Origin: Staphylococcus durrellii
GTDB taxonomy: Bacteria > Bacillota > Bacilli > Staphylococcales > Staphylococcaceae
DNA length: 64,000 nucleotides
Reading direction: 5' to 3'
Assembly: GCF_015594545.1 (NCBI RefSeq)
Contig: NZ_JADIIO010000001.1
Location: 124,001-188,000, forward strand
The translations under genes were made by a program, and so were the position numbers. Shown piece by piece: positions 8,456 to 17,531 of the stretch (the stretch's first letter is position 1; the number at the start of each line of letters is the position of its first letter). The notes beneath the pieces are model-generated. The model did no database searches. It was not told the origin of the DNA and saw only the letters and a program-made list of their open reading frames with translations.

Positions 8456-9259
8456 TCACTCCTTGTTGTTACTAAATTTATTTTTCACTTTCATAATACT
8501 AGCGTAGTACTTTTGAGTTAAAGGTAGCGCGATTAATATACCCATATAAAGACCTGTTACCGATGTGAGCAAATTACTCACTCCTGAAAAGGCAGTAATT
8601 GTGCTAGATTGATGCGGATACATTTCTACTAAAGGGCCTAATGCTGCGGCGGTCATTACGCCACTCCCTACACCTGTCGCCATTGCATAAGCCAAAGGGC
8701 TTAAAGGTAAAATTGAAATAATTAAACCTGCAAATATACTGAAGAATATCGCTCCAAAAATAGTGCCGAATATATACATAGACATAACGCCACGCCATTC
8801 AGGAGAACTAATACCAAATTTTTCTGTTATTAAAGCTAAATTAGGTTCGCGACCAATGGAATGCGTCATTCCGATTGATTCACGTCTTAAGCCTAATAAA
8901 ACAGCTAATGGTAATGAGATAAGGATTGTTCCAAGATTTCCTATCTCCTGTAAGATTAATGCAGGTCCGGCAGAAATTATTTTGGGTAAGGCTGGCCCTG
9001 CTTCGACGCCAAATTTCGCAATTAATAATGCTACAGATATAAATACTAAAGGCTCTGAATTTTTAGCTTGCTTTTTCTTCACAATGGGGGAGAAATAAGC
9101 AACTAATCCTAGTATTACAGCATAAACAACGGGTAGCAATAATATAGAAGAAAAACCTAATGGTATTTTATGTGGACCTATAACTTCTGAAATAACCATA
9201 ATAACTAGTACTAAAAGGTGTAAACGCCAATCTTTCCACAATTTATCTTCGTTTTTCAT
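8456..9259 (-). CDS. DUF3100 family membrane protein
   Basis: 267 aa with about eight hydrophobic segments. The sequence fits the DUF3100 family of predicted transporter-like membrane proteins: LHLLVLVIMVISEVIGPHKIPLG at the start, then LGLRRESIGMTHSIGREPNLALI and ATGVGSGVMTAAALGPLVEMYP. The start is supported by AAAAGGAGGATTTCAC before ATG. The stop lies inside the ribosome site of the small membrane gene downstream, so the pair is translationally linked. Function is unknown. No regulator gene is adjacent. Confidence 0.8.
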   Translation of the reverse strand: MKNEDKLWKDWRLHLLVLVIMVISEVIGPHKIPLGFSSILLLPVVYAVILGLVAYFSPIVKKKQAKNSEPLVFISVALLIAKFGVEAGPALPKIISAGPALILQEIGNLGTILISLPLAVLLGLRRESIGMTHSIGREPNLALITEKFGISSPEWRGVMSMYIFGTIFGAIFFSIFAGLIISILPLSPLAYAMATGVGSGVMTAAALGPLVEMYPHQSSTITAFSGVSNLLTSVTGLYMGILIALPLTQKYYASIMKVKNKFSNNKE

Positions 9260-9436
9260 GTGAAATCCTCCTTTTCAAAAATCAGAAAATTCTAACAATA
9301 ATATATTTATTTTAACTAGGTCTTAGCAAAATTAAAAGGGTGAGTTTTGTAATAATATAATTTTTGTTATTAAATAACTTTATATAAAGGCATTATTTTA
9401 TTAGTGATAACTACTTAAATATATATATTCACAATA
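9260..9436. other. AT-rich upstream region of the DUF3100 pair
   Basis: About 180 bases with no supportable gene. It must contain the promoter of the DUF3100 pair on the minus strand. I see no clear repeat or operator apart from general A/T richness. The stretch 9470-9678, between the next hairpin and the glycopolymer genes, also holds no convincing gene. Confidence 0.5.
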
Positions 9437-9468
9437 AAAAGCTGACTTTCACATAGAAAGACAGCTTT
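9437..9468 (-). terminator. Hairpin ending the glycopolymer cluster
   Basis: AAAAGCTGACTTTC and GAAAGACAGCTTT form a stem around ACATA, with A- and T-rich flanks on either side, so it can act both ways. A very similar hairpin stands at 15419-15452, on the other side of the cluster. Confidence 0.65.
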
Positions 9469-9678
9469 AATAATTTTTTCAAAGATAAAAAATTACGATT
9501 CAAATTTAAACTTAAGGTAAACCTTATCAAATGAAGATTTACTTTAGGCTTTTGTTGCTTGTTGGCGAATAATTCGTATATTTGGCGATGTTCAAAATGT
9601 AACTTATAAATGTATATAGCATGAGAAAATGATTTTGATAAATTTAACATGTTACTTTCAGTATTGAATTCAGTAACT

Positions 9679-11607
9679 TTATAAATTAAATTTTTCTATC
9701 ATTGCATCAACGATGCGTTGACAAGCAAGAGTATCATCATATAGATAAATATCTTTGAGGACTTCCTTGTTGTGATTATCCATTTCAAAACTTTGCAATT
9801 CTTTTAATAATTCGCTTTCAGTATTTACAATGCTTCCTGGTAGAAAGTGCTTATCTTCAGTAGTAATTTCTGCATCTATCAATGCAAGAGGGCGATAATA
9901 GATTACTTTTTTATGCATTAAAGCAAAGTCTAATCCAACACTAGAATAATCAGTGATTAATAAATTACTTTCGTATAATAAATCTTTTACATTATGCTCA
10001 TCTTCGTAAATTATATTAATATAAGTGGCATCAAATAAATGCGAGAATTTTTGGAAATTATGATGCAAGTAAAAGTTAAGTTCAATGTTATTATTCGCTA
10101 AAAAATTTATTAATGATTTATTTGTTAGTAGTTGATTGAAAACCTTAAAAAAATTAGTTTTTTTAAATTTGGCATCACTATATTGGTCAATTTCCTTACG
10201 CCAAGTTGGCATTATTAAAATGCTACGCTTATGAGTTAATGAGGCCTGTCTATGTCTTATAATGTTATCGAATCGTGGTAAACCTGAGAGAATAACAGAC
10301 GCTTCGGGATAATTATAGTTATTAATAACTTCATTTTTTTCTCTTTCTGAAGATACTACAAATAAATTTGTAAATTCATTACTTGGCGTACGTCCATATA
10401 TACCACTAACATCTTTAGAAGCTATAATGCCATGTTGTAAAAAAAGTTTACTTTTAGACTTAACTTTGTCTTCTAAAAAGTTAGTCAAAAACGGTAATAC
10501 ATAATTTGGGGTGTGGGTATGTATGATCACTGAAGAACGTTCAAATAGTTTTATATGCTCCAAAGACTGATATTGGATAATGTTATCTTCATACCCTTTA
10601 AGATTTTTAATGTCAGAGCTATAATCTGATAGTAAATAATATATATGGAATCTATCACTATAATTATTTAGTAGATATTGAAAAAAGATTAAACCATTAT
10701 CTTGGGCCTTTTCTGGATATTCAACTATAATTACGATTGGTTTTTTAGATTTAGCTTCTAAGTTGTTTTTTGTCATTTTCAAATAGTAACGATAGGTTAA
10801 CTTTGGAACTATGAATATTCTAGTTGATAAATTTCCATGTTTAGTATTATACATCTTAAATAAACACATCTTGTTTTCAAACTCGCCCCATACTTCATCG
10901 TTTTCTTTAAACATGTATGCATTGGGTGCTTTTATTCGAGGTGGATACTCAGACAAAGGCATTTCTTTTATATCATAATTAAAGTGCAGGTCATACGCTT
11001 CTACATTATAGTTTATAATATTTTCGTCATAGTTAATTAAATTACTTATAGCATTTTTATCGATTATGAAATTAGCAGTTACTTGGAAAGTATGTTGCTT
11101 TAATGTTATTACTTTGAATGAACTTGTTGTTAAAGGTATCTCAAAAGTATGGTTTCTATCTTTGATAAACACATTTAGAGATGTAGGTTTAAAATATTTA
11201 CAAGTAAAGTTAATGGTGAATGCTTTACTGTCTCTACTAATATTAATAATTTCGCAATCTTTATTGTAAAAATTAAAGAAAGAAGGTTTTTTATTAAAAA
11301 CTAGCGTCAATAAATTGTTTTGATCAATATAAAGATAATAATTTTTGTCATCCACACTTAAATAAGTGTCGCTACTAAAATCAATTTCACCATCAATTTG
11401 ACTTACATCGATGGGAATATCATGTTCATTTAAAATATGTAATGGTGCATTTTCAATTTGATAAAAAGCTAATAATTTTTCTGAAGAAATATTAAATATT
11501 CCTTGTTCTTTTTCAAAAGATAAAGCACCATTTTCTGAATGTATGGACAACTTTTTTTCATGTAGATTTTCAATTATAAATTTATTTGAGTCACTTGAAA
11601 TTTTCAT
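9679..11607 (-). CDS. CDP-glycerol glycerophosphotransferase-family protein
   Basis: 642 aa. Residues about 290-640 carry the CDP-glycerol glycerophosphotransferase fold used for teichoic-acid-type polymers: IVIIVEYPEKAQDNGLIFFQYLLNN, FLQHGIIASKDVSGIYG, SSEREKNEVI, SGLPRFDNI, ILIMPTWRKE and NLLITDYSSVGLDFALM, where the LITDYSS box is diagnostic. The first 280 residues are beta-rich with no recognised family; they may bind the acceptor. There is no signal peptide, so it should work at the cytoplasmic face of the membrane. Start ATG 11607 follows AAGAGAAAGGGCG. It lies 66 bases after the fused transferase gene in the same operon. TagB- or TagF-like activity is inferred; acceptor and donor are not determined. 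Confidence 0.85.
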   Translation of the reverse strand: MKISSDSNKFIIENLHEKKLSIHSENGALSFEKEQGIFNISSEKLLAFYQIENAPLHILNEHDIPIDVSQIDGEIDFSSDTYLSVDDKNYYLYIDQNNLLTLVFNKKPSFFNFYNKDCEIINISRDSKAFTINFTCKYFKPTSLNVFIKDRNHTFEIPLTTSSFKVITLKQHTFQVTANFIIDKNAISNLINYDENIINYNVEAYDLHFNYDIKEMPLSEYPPRIKAPNAYMFKENDEVWGEFENKMCLFKMYNTKHGNLSTRIFIVPKLTYRYYLKMTKNNLEAKSKKPIVIIVEYPEKAQDNGLIFFQYLLNNYSDRFHIYYLLSDYSSDIKNLKGYEDNIIQYQSLEHIKLFERSSVIIHTHTPNYVLPFLTNFLEDKVKSKSKLFLQHGIIASKDVSGIYGRTPSNEFTNLFVVSSEREKNEVINNYNYPEASVILSGLPRFDNIIRHRQASLTHKRSILIMPTWRKEIDQYSDAKFKKTNFFKVFNQLLTNKSLINFLANNNIELNFYLHHNFQKFSHLFDATYINIIYEDEHNVKDLLYESNLLITDYSSVGLDFALMHKKVIYYRPLALIDAEITTEDKHFLPGSIVNTESELLKELQSFEMDNHNKEVLKDIYLYDDTLACQRIVDAMIEKFNL

Positions 11608-11673
11608 TCAATAACGCCCTTTCTCTTATTTTATGAAAGAAATGACAGATGCTAAAAACACCTGTCATTGTTA

Positions 11674-14190
11674 CTAATTGAGTAATATATCATAAAATTG
11701 ATTAATAGCTGCCTTATTGTATTTTTGAGCATCAAATCTGTCGTATTCTTTATTTTCCCCGTTAATGAACTCTATGATATTGGTAGCCAATGAAGCATAG
11801 TCATTATCGCAGAGCATACCATATTTACCATAATCTAATACATATTTATTTGCTACTATATTAGAAGCTAGTACATTTATACCAATAGTTAATGCTTCTA
11901 ATAAAACCATAGATTGCCCTTCATAGTATGAAGGTAGAACAAATAAGTCACATTCTTTCATAATGAAAAATGGATTTCTCTTTTGACCCATTAAAAATAC
12001 ATTATTTTCTAATTTTAATGTAATTATAAGATTACTTAATTGATTCATGAGTGGTCCATCACCTAGTATATATAATTTAGCTGAGGGATGTTTTTTCACT
12101 ACTATTTCAAAAGATTTTATTAAATTATCAAACCCTTTTTCTGGAGATAAACGTCCCATAGTCATAACTTTATAATCTTCTTTAGAAAAGGGCACACTTG
12201 AGATTTGTTTATCTATTTGACGTACTAAGACACGTTTGTCATTTTTAACAAATATGTCATTATCATCATTCATTAGTTTGCGTATTTTAGGTAAGTTAAT
12301 GGTATTATTGGAAGATTGGAATTTTCTTCTAGTTGATTTTTTACTAAGTTTATTAATATTTTCTTGTTTAGTCACTTCTGATACGTTAACTAATTTATCG
12401 AAGTATGGGTACATTGAAATAGTCCCTTTTACATTTGCATAGTGGGGTCTTATGCCATTAACAGTTCGTTCCATATCCATTTTCATATCACTGTGTAGAT
12501 ATATTAACTTTCTTTTAGCATGACTGGCTAAGACTAATGATGACCAAAACATCGCATAGCCACTAAAATCAATAGCATAGTCGAATTCGGCGTTTCCAAA
12601 TACCTTCCTAAATTCACGTTCATACAATTTGTCTGGGTAAACTAGTTTTTCTATTTTAGTCATGATCCCTCTATTTCTAACTAATATATTTCGATAATAC
12701 TCTGTAGTAGTTGATAGTAATGGTCCGCTTCTTAATATAACTCTAACATTACTATTAATAGAATATAGATTATCTAATGTATCTTTATTAGTAGTTTTGT
12801 CTAAGAAAAGAGTTACGTCATATGTATTATGATCAATACTTTCTAAAAGATTCATTAATGATGTAGTAATCCCGTTTGGTTTCATACCACCAGGATAAAT
12901 CAATAAGGTTTTTTTGGCTTGTTGTGATTTTGGGATAGGTGAAGATTTTTTATCAAATATATAATTAACTAATTTTGCAGTAACATTTTCTATATTTAAA
13001 CTAGTGTAGTTTTCTTTATAATCTATATACTTATCTCGATAAGCAGATAAAATATTATCTTCGTTTATTATTGTATTAATTAGCTCAGTTACCGTATGTA
13101 CAGAAGGGCCTGGCAATGAATTTACGGGTAAATATAATCCTCTACCTTGTTCATACGTTTCATAATCAGGTGTATAAAAGATAATAGGTTTATCAGTTAC
13201 TAGGTAGTCGAAAAAAATACTTGAATAATCAGTGACTAGCATGTCTACAACACTCAATAATTCATTAGTGTCAAAATCATCATCAATTAAATAAGGTTTT
13301 AGTTTTTTATTATGCATTGCCTTGTGATAAATAAAAGGATGTACTTTCAAAATAACTTGATATTTTGTTTCTTTATTTAACTGTTCTATTATTTCAATCA
13401 TATCTTCAATATTATCTTCTGGGTCACTGACTAAGCGGCCACGCCATGTTGGAGAAAACATTAATATAGGAGAATTATTAGTTTTAATTCCTTGGTTATT
13501 TAGTTTTTTGATGACATCATCTTTATTGGAGTTTAATGTATTATCAATTCTAGGATAACCTATCTCGAGAATTGAATTATCTATTAATCCGCCTAATTTA
13601 AATGCTTTTTTAAATACTTCACTAGTATGATTGTTTGGTGTAATAATGTAATCTGAACTTAGGAAATTTCTAATTGTATTTTGAGATTCTACTAAATTAT
13701 TTTTTATATCTAATCCCATAAATTTTAATGGTGTACCATGCCATGTATTTATATAAGTTTGGTCGTGCTTTTTGGTAAAATAGTTTGGAAATGTAGCATT
13801 ATTAATTAAATATTTGCATTTAGCTAAATAAAAAAGATAATCTTTACTTTCTTTTACTATGAACTTAACGTTGTTATATTGGTTATATAACTTAGAATAT
13901 GATTTTTGTTTTGAACTGTTAGAGACTACCCATATATGTTGGAAATTTTTAAATGATTTATCATTAATTAAATGTTTGAAAATAGCATAAGGACTATCTG
14001 TCATACTTTGACCGTCTCTTACTTGATATAGTATATAATCTTCATCAATATTTACTTTTTGATATAAATTAGCATAATACATAATATTTCGAGTGTATTT
14101 ACTTCTTAATTGAAGTTTTAATGGTTCAATTAGGAATTTAATTTTTCTCTTACCTTGGTTTAAAATGAATTTTTTTAATTTCTCTTTCAT
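11674..14190 (-). CDS. Fused CDP-glycerol transferase / GT4 glycosyltransferase
   Basis: 838 aa with two domains. Residues about 50-400 are a CDP-glycerol glycerophosphotransferase domain: YLINNATFPNYFTKKHDQTYINTWHGTPLK, EIGYPRIDN, MFSPTWRG, LKVHPF and VVDMLVTDYSSIFFDYL. Residues about 425-838 are a family 4 glycosyltransferase: LLIYPGGMKPNGITTSLMNLLESI, then MGRLSPEKGFDNLIKSFEIV, LYILGDGP and FVLPSYYEGQSMVLLEAL with the conserved glutamates. The protein therefore looks able to add both glycerol phosphate and a sugar to one surface polymer. ATG follows a CAAAGGGGGA ribosome site. It lies between the epimerase and the second transferase gene. Composition is A/T-rich and lysine/asparagine-rich, like other variable surface-polymer loci. 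Confidence 0.88.
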   Translation of the reverse strand: MKEKLKKFILNQGKRKIKFLIEPLKLQLRSKYTRNIMYYANLYQKVNIDEDYILYQVRDGQSMTDSPYAIFKHLINDKSFKNFQHIWVVSNSSKQKSYSKLYNQYNNVKFIVKESKDYLFYLAKCKYLINNATFPNYFTKKHDQTYINTWHGTPLKFMGLDIKNNLVESQNTIRNFLSSDYIITPNNHTSEVFKKAFKLGGLIDNSILEIGYPRIDNTLNSNKDDVIKKLNNQGIKTNNSPILMFSPTWRGRLVSDPEDNIEDMIEIIEQLNKETKYQVILKVHPFIYHKAMHNKKLKPYLIDDDFDTNELLSVVDMLVTDYSSIFFDYLVTDKPIIFYTPDYETYEQGRGLYLPVNSLPGPSVHTVTELINTIINEDNILSAYRDKYIDYKENYTSLNIENVTAKLVNYIFDKKSSPIPKSQQAKKTLLIYPGGMKPNGITTSLMNLLESIDHNTYDVTLFLDKTTNKDTLDNLYSINSNVRVILRSGPLLSTTTEYYRNILVRNRGIMTKIEKLVYPDKLYEREFRKVFGNAEFDYAIDFSGYAMFWSSLVLASHAKRKLIYLHSDMKMDMERTVNGIRPHYANVKGTISMYPYFDKLVNVSEVTKQENINKLSKKSTRRKFQSSNNTINLPKIRKLMNDDNDIFVKNDKRVLVRQIDKQISSVPFSKEDYKVMTMGRLSPEKGFDNLIKSFEIVVKKHPSAKLYILGDGPLMNQLSNLIITLKLENNVFLMGQKRNPFFIMKECDLFVLPSYYEGQSMVLLEALTIGINVLASNIVANKYVLDYGKYGMLCDNDYASLATNIIEFINGENKEYDRFDAQKYNKAAINQFYDILLN

Positions 14191-14215
14191 TTTGACTATC
14201 CCCCTTTGTATATTT

Positions 14216-15151
14216 TTATGAATGGTTAGTATAATTTACATAAGCTGCTAAACCATCTTCAACACTATATTTTGGCTTGTATCCTAATGAGGTTAACTCT
14301 TCAATTTGAGCATAAGAATGCTTAATATCGCCACTTCTTGAATCAGAAAATTTGTAGTTAATTGTTTTATTATATAACTTTTCAAACGTATTAAATATTT
14401 GTAATAAAGATATTTGTTCGCCACTCCCCAAATTATAGATTTTACCATTGGCATTTTCATTATTGAGTACTATAGAAACCGCTTGTACTAAATCTTTTAC
14501 ATAAACAAAATCTCTAGTTTGTTCGCCATCCCCGAAAAAGGTGAAGGTATCATCATTTTGAAATTTTTCATTCATAATTGATAACACACCTGAATAGGGT
14601 GAACTAGGGTCTTGTCTTGGACCATAAATATTGAAAAATCTTAATGAAGTAGTAGGCATATTGAACAATTTATTATATAGTTTTGTATATTGTTCAGCAG
14701 CGTATTTTTCTATAGCATATGGAGATTCTGGATCTATAAATGTATTTACTTTTTTAGGTAAACCTTCTGTATTGCCATACACGGCAGCTGAAGATGCAAA
14801 AATAAATTTTTTTAAATTTTTATTATACTGTCTATTTGATTCAAGCATATTTAATGTAGCTTCAATATTAACTGATTGCGATAGTATAGGGTTTTTAATT
14901 GTTTCTACAACACTTACTACCGCAGCTAAGTGGATGACGTAATCAAATTGTTCCTTTTTTATGAGTTCCGTAACAAATTGACTATTAGTAACGTCGTTGT
15001 CAATTAAATGAGCGTTATCTATAAACCCTACGTTAGAATGATAACCAGTTTTTAAATTATCTAAAATGAAAACTTCATAATTTTGCTCGTTAAAGTACTC
15101 AGCTAAATGTGAACCTATAAATCCTGCGCCACCTGTTATTAATATTTTCAA
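14216..15151 (-). CDS. NAD-dependent sugar-nucleotide epimerase/dehydratase
   Basis: 311 aa extended short-chain dehydrogenase of the GalE/WbpP type. The Rossmann motif GGAGFIGSHLAEYF is at residues 7-20; the catalytic pair is S-S-A-A-V-Y-G and YAIEKYAAEQY (YxxxK). RFFNIYGPRQDP and GDGEQTRDFVYVKDLV are also typical. It converts a UDP- or other nucleotide-linked sugar, probably by C4 epimerisation. It is first in the three-gene minus-strand cluster, preceded by AAGGGGAATTT, and presumably supplies the sugar donor for the GT4 domain encoded next. UDP-Glc/Gal versus UDP-GlcNAc/GalNAc specificity cannot be told. Confidence 0.85.
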   Translation of the reverse strand: MKILITGGAGFIGSHLAEYFNEQNYEVFILDNLKTGYHSNVGFIDNAHLIDNDVTNSQFVTELIKKEQFDYVIHLAAVVSVVETIKNPILSQSVNIEATLNMLESNRQYNKNLKKFIFASSAAVYGNTEGLPKKVNTFIDPESPYAIEKYAAEQYTKLYNKLFNMPTTSLRFFNIYGPRQDPSSPYSGVLSIMNEKFQNDDTFTFFGDGEQTRDFVYVKDLVQAVSIVLNNENANGKIYNLGSGEQISLLQIFNTFEKLYNKTINYKFSDSRSGDIKHSYAQIEELTSLGYKPKYSVEDGLAAYVNYTNHS

Positions 15152-15418
15152 AATAAATTCCCCTTTATTTTTAATAAATTTGCTAATTACTTGATTAGCA
15201 ATATCGCCGATTCTACAATATTGTTAAAATTTTCAAAATTCGCTGTGAAATATAGCATAAACTTTTTAATATTTCATTTCAATAATTTTTAAATTATCTA
15301 TATTGTTAACAATTTCTTTTATTATTTTAATTACAGAACTATACATATTATATTATGGTGGTTTAAACAACAGGGAATATAAAATGATGCATAAGAATGT
15401 TCACAATGTTTTAAATAT
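15152..15418. other. AT-rich promoter region of the glycopolymer cluster
   Basis: No gene is visible. It holds the presumed promoter of the minus-strand cluster. I see a short hairpin at 15182-15199 (GCTAAT / ATTAGC) and a perfect 12-base palindrome ATTGTTAACAAT at 15302-15313. Either could be a regulatory site; neither is assigned. Confidence 0.4.
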
Positions 15419-15452
15419 AAAAGCTGAACTTGTATGTAGAAAGCCAGCTTTT
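15419..15452 (-). terminator. Hairpin after the DUF418 gene
   Basis: AAAAGCTG and CAGCTTTT pair around an 18-base loop, about 50 bases past the DUF418 stop codon. It resembles the hairpin at 9437-9468 also inside the loop (TAGAAAG before CAGCTTT). Confidence 0.6.
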
Positions 15453-15500
15453 ATAATTAATTAAGTTAAAATTTAATTGAGAAGCCATGTTAAGCTTAAT

Positions 15501-16562
15501 CTAATTTTTTTCAAAAATACGAGACTGATAATTCACTTGAGTTTTAGGTTTCTTGTTGTTAAATACTTTCATATATGTGCCGATTCTCCAAATGTATTCT
15601 AATGGACCATAATTAAAGAATTTAAGCCAAACCGTTGAGGCAATTAATTGTAAGATATAGATAATGACGCATATAAATAATGTATCAGTTATGTTGAGTT
15701 GATTTTTGTTGAACATTAACATCACGACCCAAATTAATAATGTTTGTCCTACATAGTTCGTGAGTGCCATTCTGCCGTAAAAGCTTAACGGTGCTAACCC
15801 TTTTCCAAACAAATTTGTTTTAACGATTAAAAGGAGGGCACTTACGTAAAATAAAGCGATAAATGGACTTGTGATAACGATGAGATGATTGTACAAGTCT
15901 TGTTGTTGAACATAATCTGCAAGTTCTTGGTTATTTAATGTATGATGTAACAATTTATAGCTAGGATATACGTAAGATTTACTTAATATTATCCAGCAAG
16001 CAATTGAAATTAGGCCAGAAAGAGATGTTAATATAATTAATAATTTAGTTTTGATATTATTAAAAAGACAGAATTGACCTGCTGAAAGACCTAATAAAAA
16101 ATATGGTATTGGAAGAATTGTTTTATTTCCTAAATATAAACATATACATAAGATGATTAAGCCAAGAACTAAGTTGATATATTTATTTAAATAAAAACAA
16201 GGTATTAATATTAATCCAAATATAGCGTATAACAATAGAGCTTCGCCTGGTTGAAGCAATTGATGCAAAATTCCAAACACTGCTAAAATAGTCAATCTTC
16301 TTAAGAAGACAAAATGGGTGTTCAAATCCTTTTTTTGAGCATTGCGAATGAAAATATAAAATCCAAGCCCGAATAAAAATGAAAAGATGGTAAAGAATTT
16401 ATCTTCAACAAAAAAGTCTATAAATTGTAAGTATTTAATTTGATCAAAGTTGCTCGGTGTTGGGAAGTTATACAAGGAAATTATGTTAGTTAAAATAATT
16501 CCTAATAGTGCAAAACCTCGCATATAATCTAATTCTGAAATTCTTTCGGTTTTATCGTTCAT
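15501..16562 (-). CDS. DUF418 family membrane protein
   Basis: 353 aa from ATG 16562, chosen because TAAGGAGTATAAC immediately precedes it; a longer frame starting at 16637 has no ribosome site. The N-terminus ISELDYMRGFALLGIILTNI is the hallmark of the DUF418 family (related to acyltransferase-3-like membrane proteins). Around ten hydrophobic segments follow, and the conserved C-terminal portion includes GRMALTNYVGQTLL and GPLEYIWR. Function is uncharacterised; some family members are annotated as possible transporters. The gene appears to be alone. Confidence 0.85.
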   Translation of the reverse strand: MNDKTERISELDYMRGFALLGIILTNIISLYNFPTPSNFDQIKYLQFIDFFVEDKFFTIFSFLFGLGFYIFIRNAQKKDLNTHFVFLRRLTILAVFGILHQLLQPGEALLLYAIFGLILIPCFYLNKYINLVLGLIILCICLYLGNKTILPIPYFLLGLSAGQFCLFNNIKTKLLIILTSLSGLISIACWIILSKSYVYPSYKLLHHTLNNQELADYVQQQDLYNHLIVITSPFIALFYVSALLLIVKTNLFGKGLAPLSFYGRMALTNYVGQTLLIWVVMLMFNKNQLNITDTLFICVIIYILQLIASTVWLKFFNYGPLEYIWRIGTYMKVFNNKKPKTQVNYQSRIFEKN

Positions 16563-16784
16563 GTTATACTCCTTAATTTTTATGATATGTATCACTAAAG
16601 ACAAGGTTAATGGTAGCAAAAGCAATTCGAAAAACAACTAACAAATATGTCACATCCATAGTGATGAACTGAATTGTAGCGAAAACGAACCATTGTTTAG
16701 CTATAATTTATGATTTCAATTATAAGAGTTAAATGTCTCTATATTTAATTAGCGTGATTTACTTTTATGGGTTATTATGACATT

Positions 16785-16836
16785 AAAAAAAGCCACCCCT
16801 ATAGTTAGAAAAGTTAGCTATAGGCGTGGCTTTTTA
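16785..16836. terminator. Bidirectional terminator
   Basis: AGCCACCCCTATAG pairs with CTATAGGCGTGGCT (one mismatch) around a short loop, with an A-run on the left and a T-run on the right. It lies just past the stop of the ICMT-like gene on the minus strand. Confidence 0.85.
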
Positions 16837-16838
16837 TT

Positions 16839-17333
16839 TTATAAATCCATCATTTTTTCTTCCTGTACAATTCTTGTATATAAGAAGTAAGCATACGGTA
16901 TTAGTAATACACTTGTATAAGTCGCATGTGTTAACAACAGTACACCGATGAGCTCAGGTAAGATATTTAGATAATAGTTAGGGTGTTTCGTTATTTTATA
17001 TAGTCCTGATTTAACGATAGGATGTTCAGGTAAGATGAACAATTTAAGAGTCCATATAGAACCTAAAGTTTTAATGACATGGAATAAAACTAAGTATCCA
17101 AAAAGTAGTAGTACAAAGCCTAGACCATTAAACAGGCTGAACGTATCTTGATTGATTAACGATTCAATGGCTGCGCCTACATAGATGAGAATATGAGTTA
17201 ATGCAAGGTATTTTGAATTCTGTGCACCATATTCTTTAGCTCCATTTTTAATTAATTGTTGTGTGTGGTTAATTGAAATTTTTAAGCTGTATAACCGTAC
17301 AATAAAAAATATAAGTAAAATTGTGAAAGTCAT
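16839..17333 (-). CDS. Isoprenylcysteine carboxyl methyltransferase-like membrane protein
   Basis: 164 aa from ATG 17333, placed by ACTTGGAGGACATC; an in-frame start four codons upstream would overlap that site. It has about four or five membrane segments. The C-terminal motif IVKSGLYKITKHPNYYLNILPELIGVLLL is the conserved ICMT/PEMT signature (R/K-HPxY). These enzymes are membrane methyltransferases using S-adenosylmethionine. In bacilli similar proteins sit beside type III polyketide synthases; no such partner is visible here, so the substrate is open. Confidence 0.8.
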   Translation of the reverse strand: MTFTILLIFFIVRLYSLKISINHTQQLIKNGAKEYGAQNSKYLALTHILIYVGAAIESLINQDTFSLFNGLGFVLLLFGYLVLFHVIKTLGSIWTLKLFILPEHPIVKSGLYKITKHPNYYLNILPELIGVLLLTHATYTSVLLIPYAYFLYTRIVQEEKMMDL

Positions 17334-17531
17334 GATGTCCTCCAAGTGTTATTCATAGATGATGTTAAATATTTAAAAGTATTGAATTTAGTCCATATTT
17401 TAAAAGGCTAAGGCTTCAAAGTACTTTATAAAGCTATTTTAAAAGCTGTTGACCATAAATTCCATTAAATATTTATTAACTATACGAAATAATATAAATT
17501 ATCTTAATTTAGGACAATCTGAGGTATAGTA

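Noticed and set aside
8763..9098. 111-codon plus-strand frame inside the DUF3100 gene
   Set aside because: It is fully antisense to a well-supported membrane protein gene and has an unnatural composition.
9429..9650. 73-codon minus-strand frame before the glycopolymer genes
   Set aside because: No ribosome site, no recognisable family, and its 3' end runs through the terminator hairpin at 9437-9468; most likely a chance frame.
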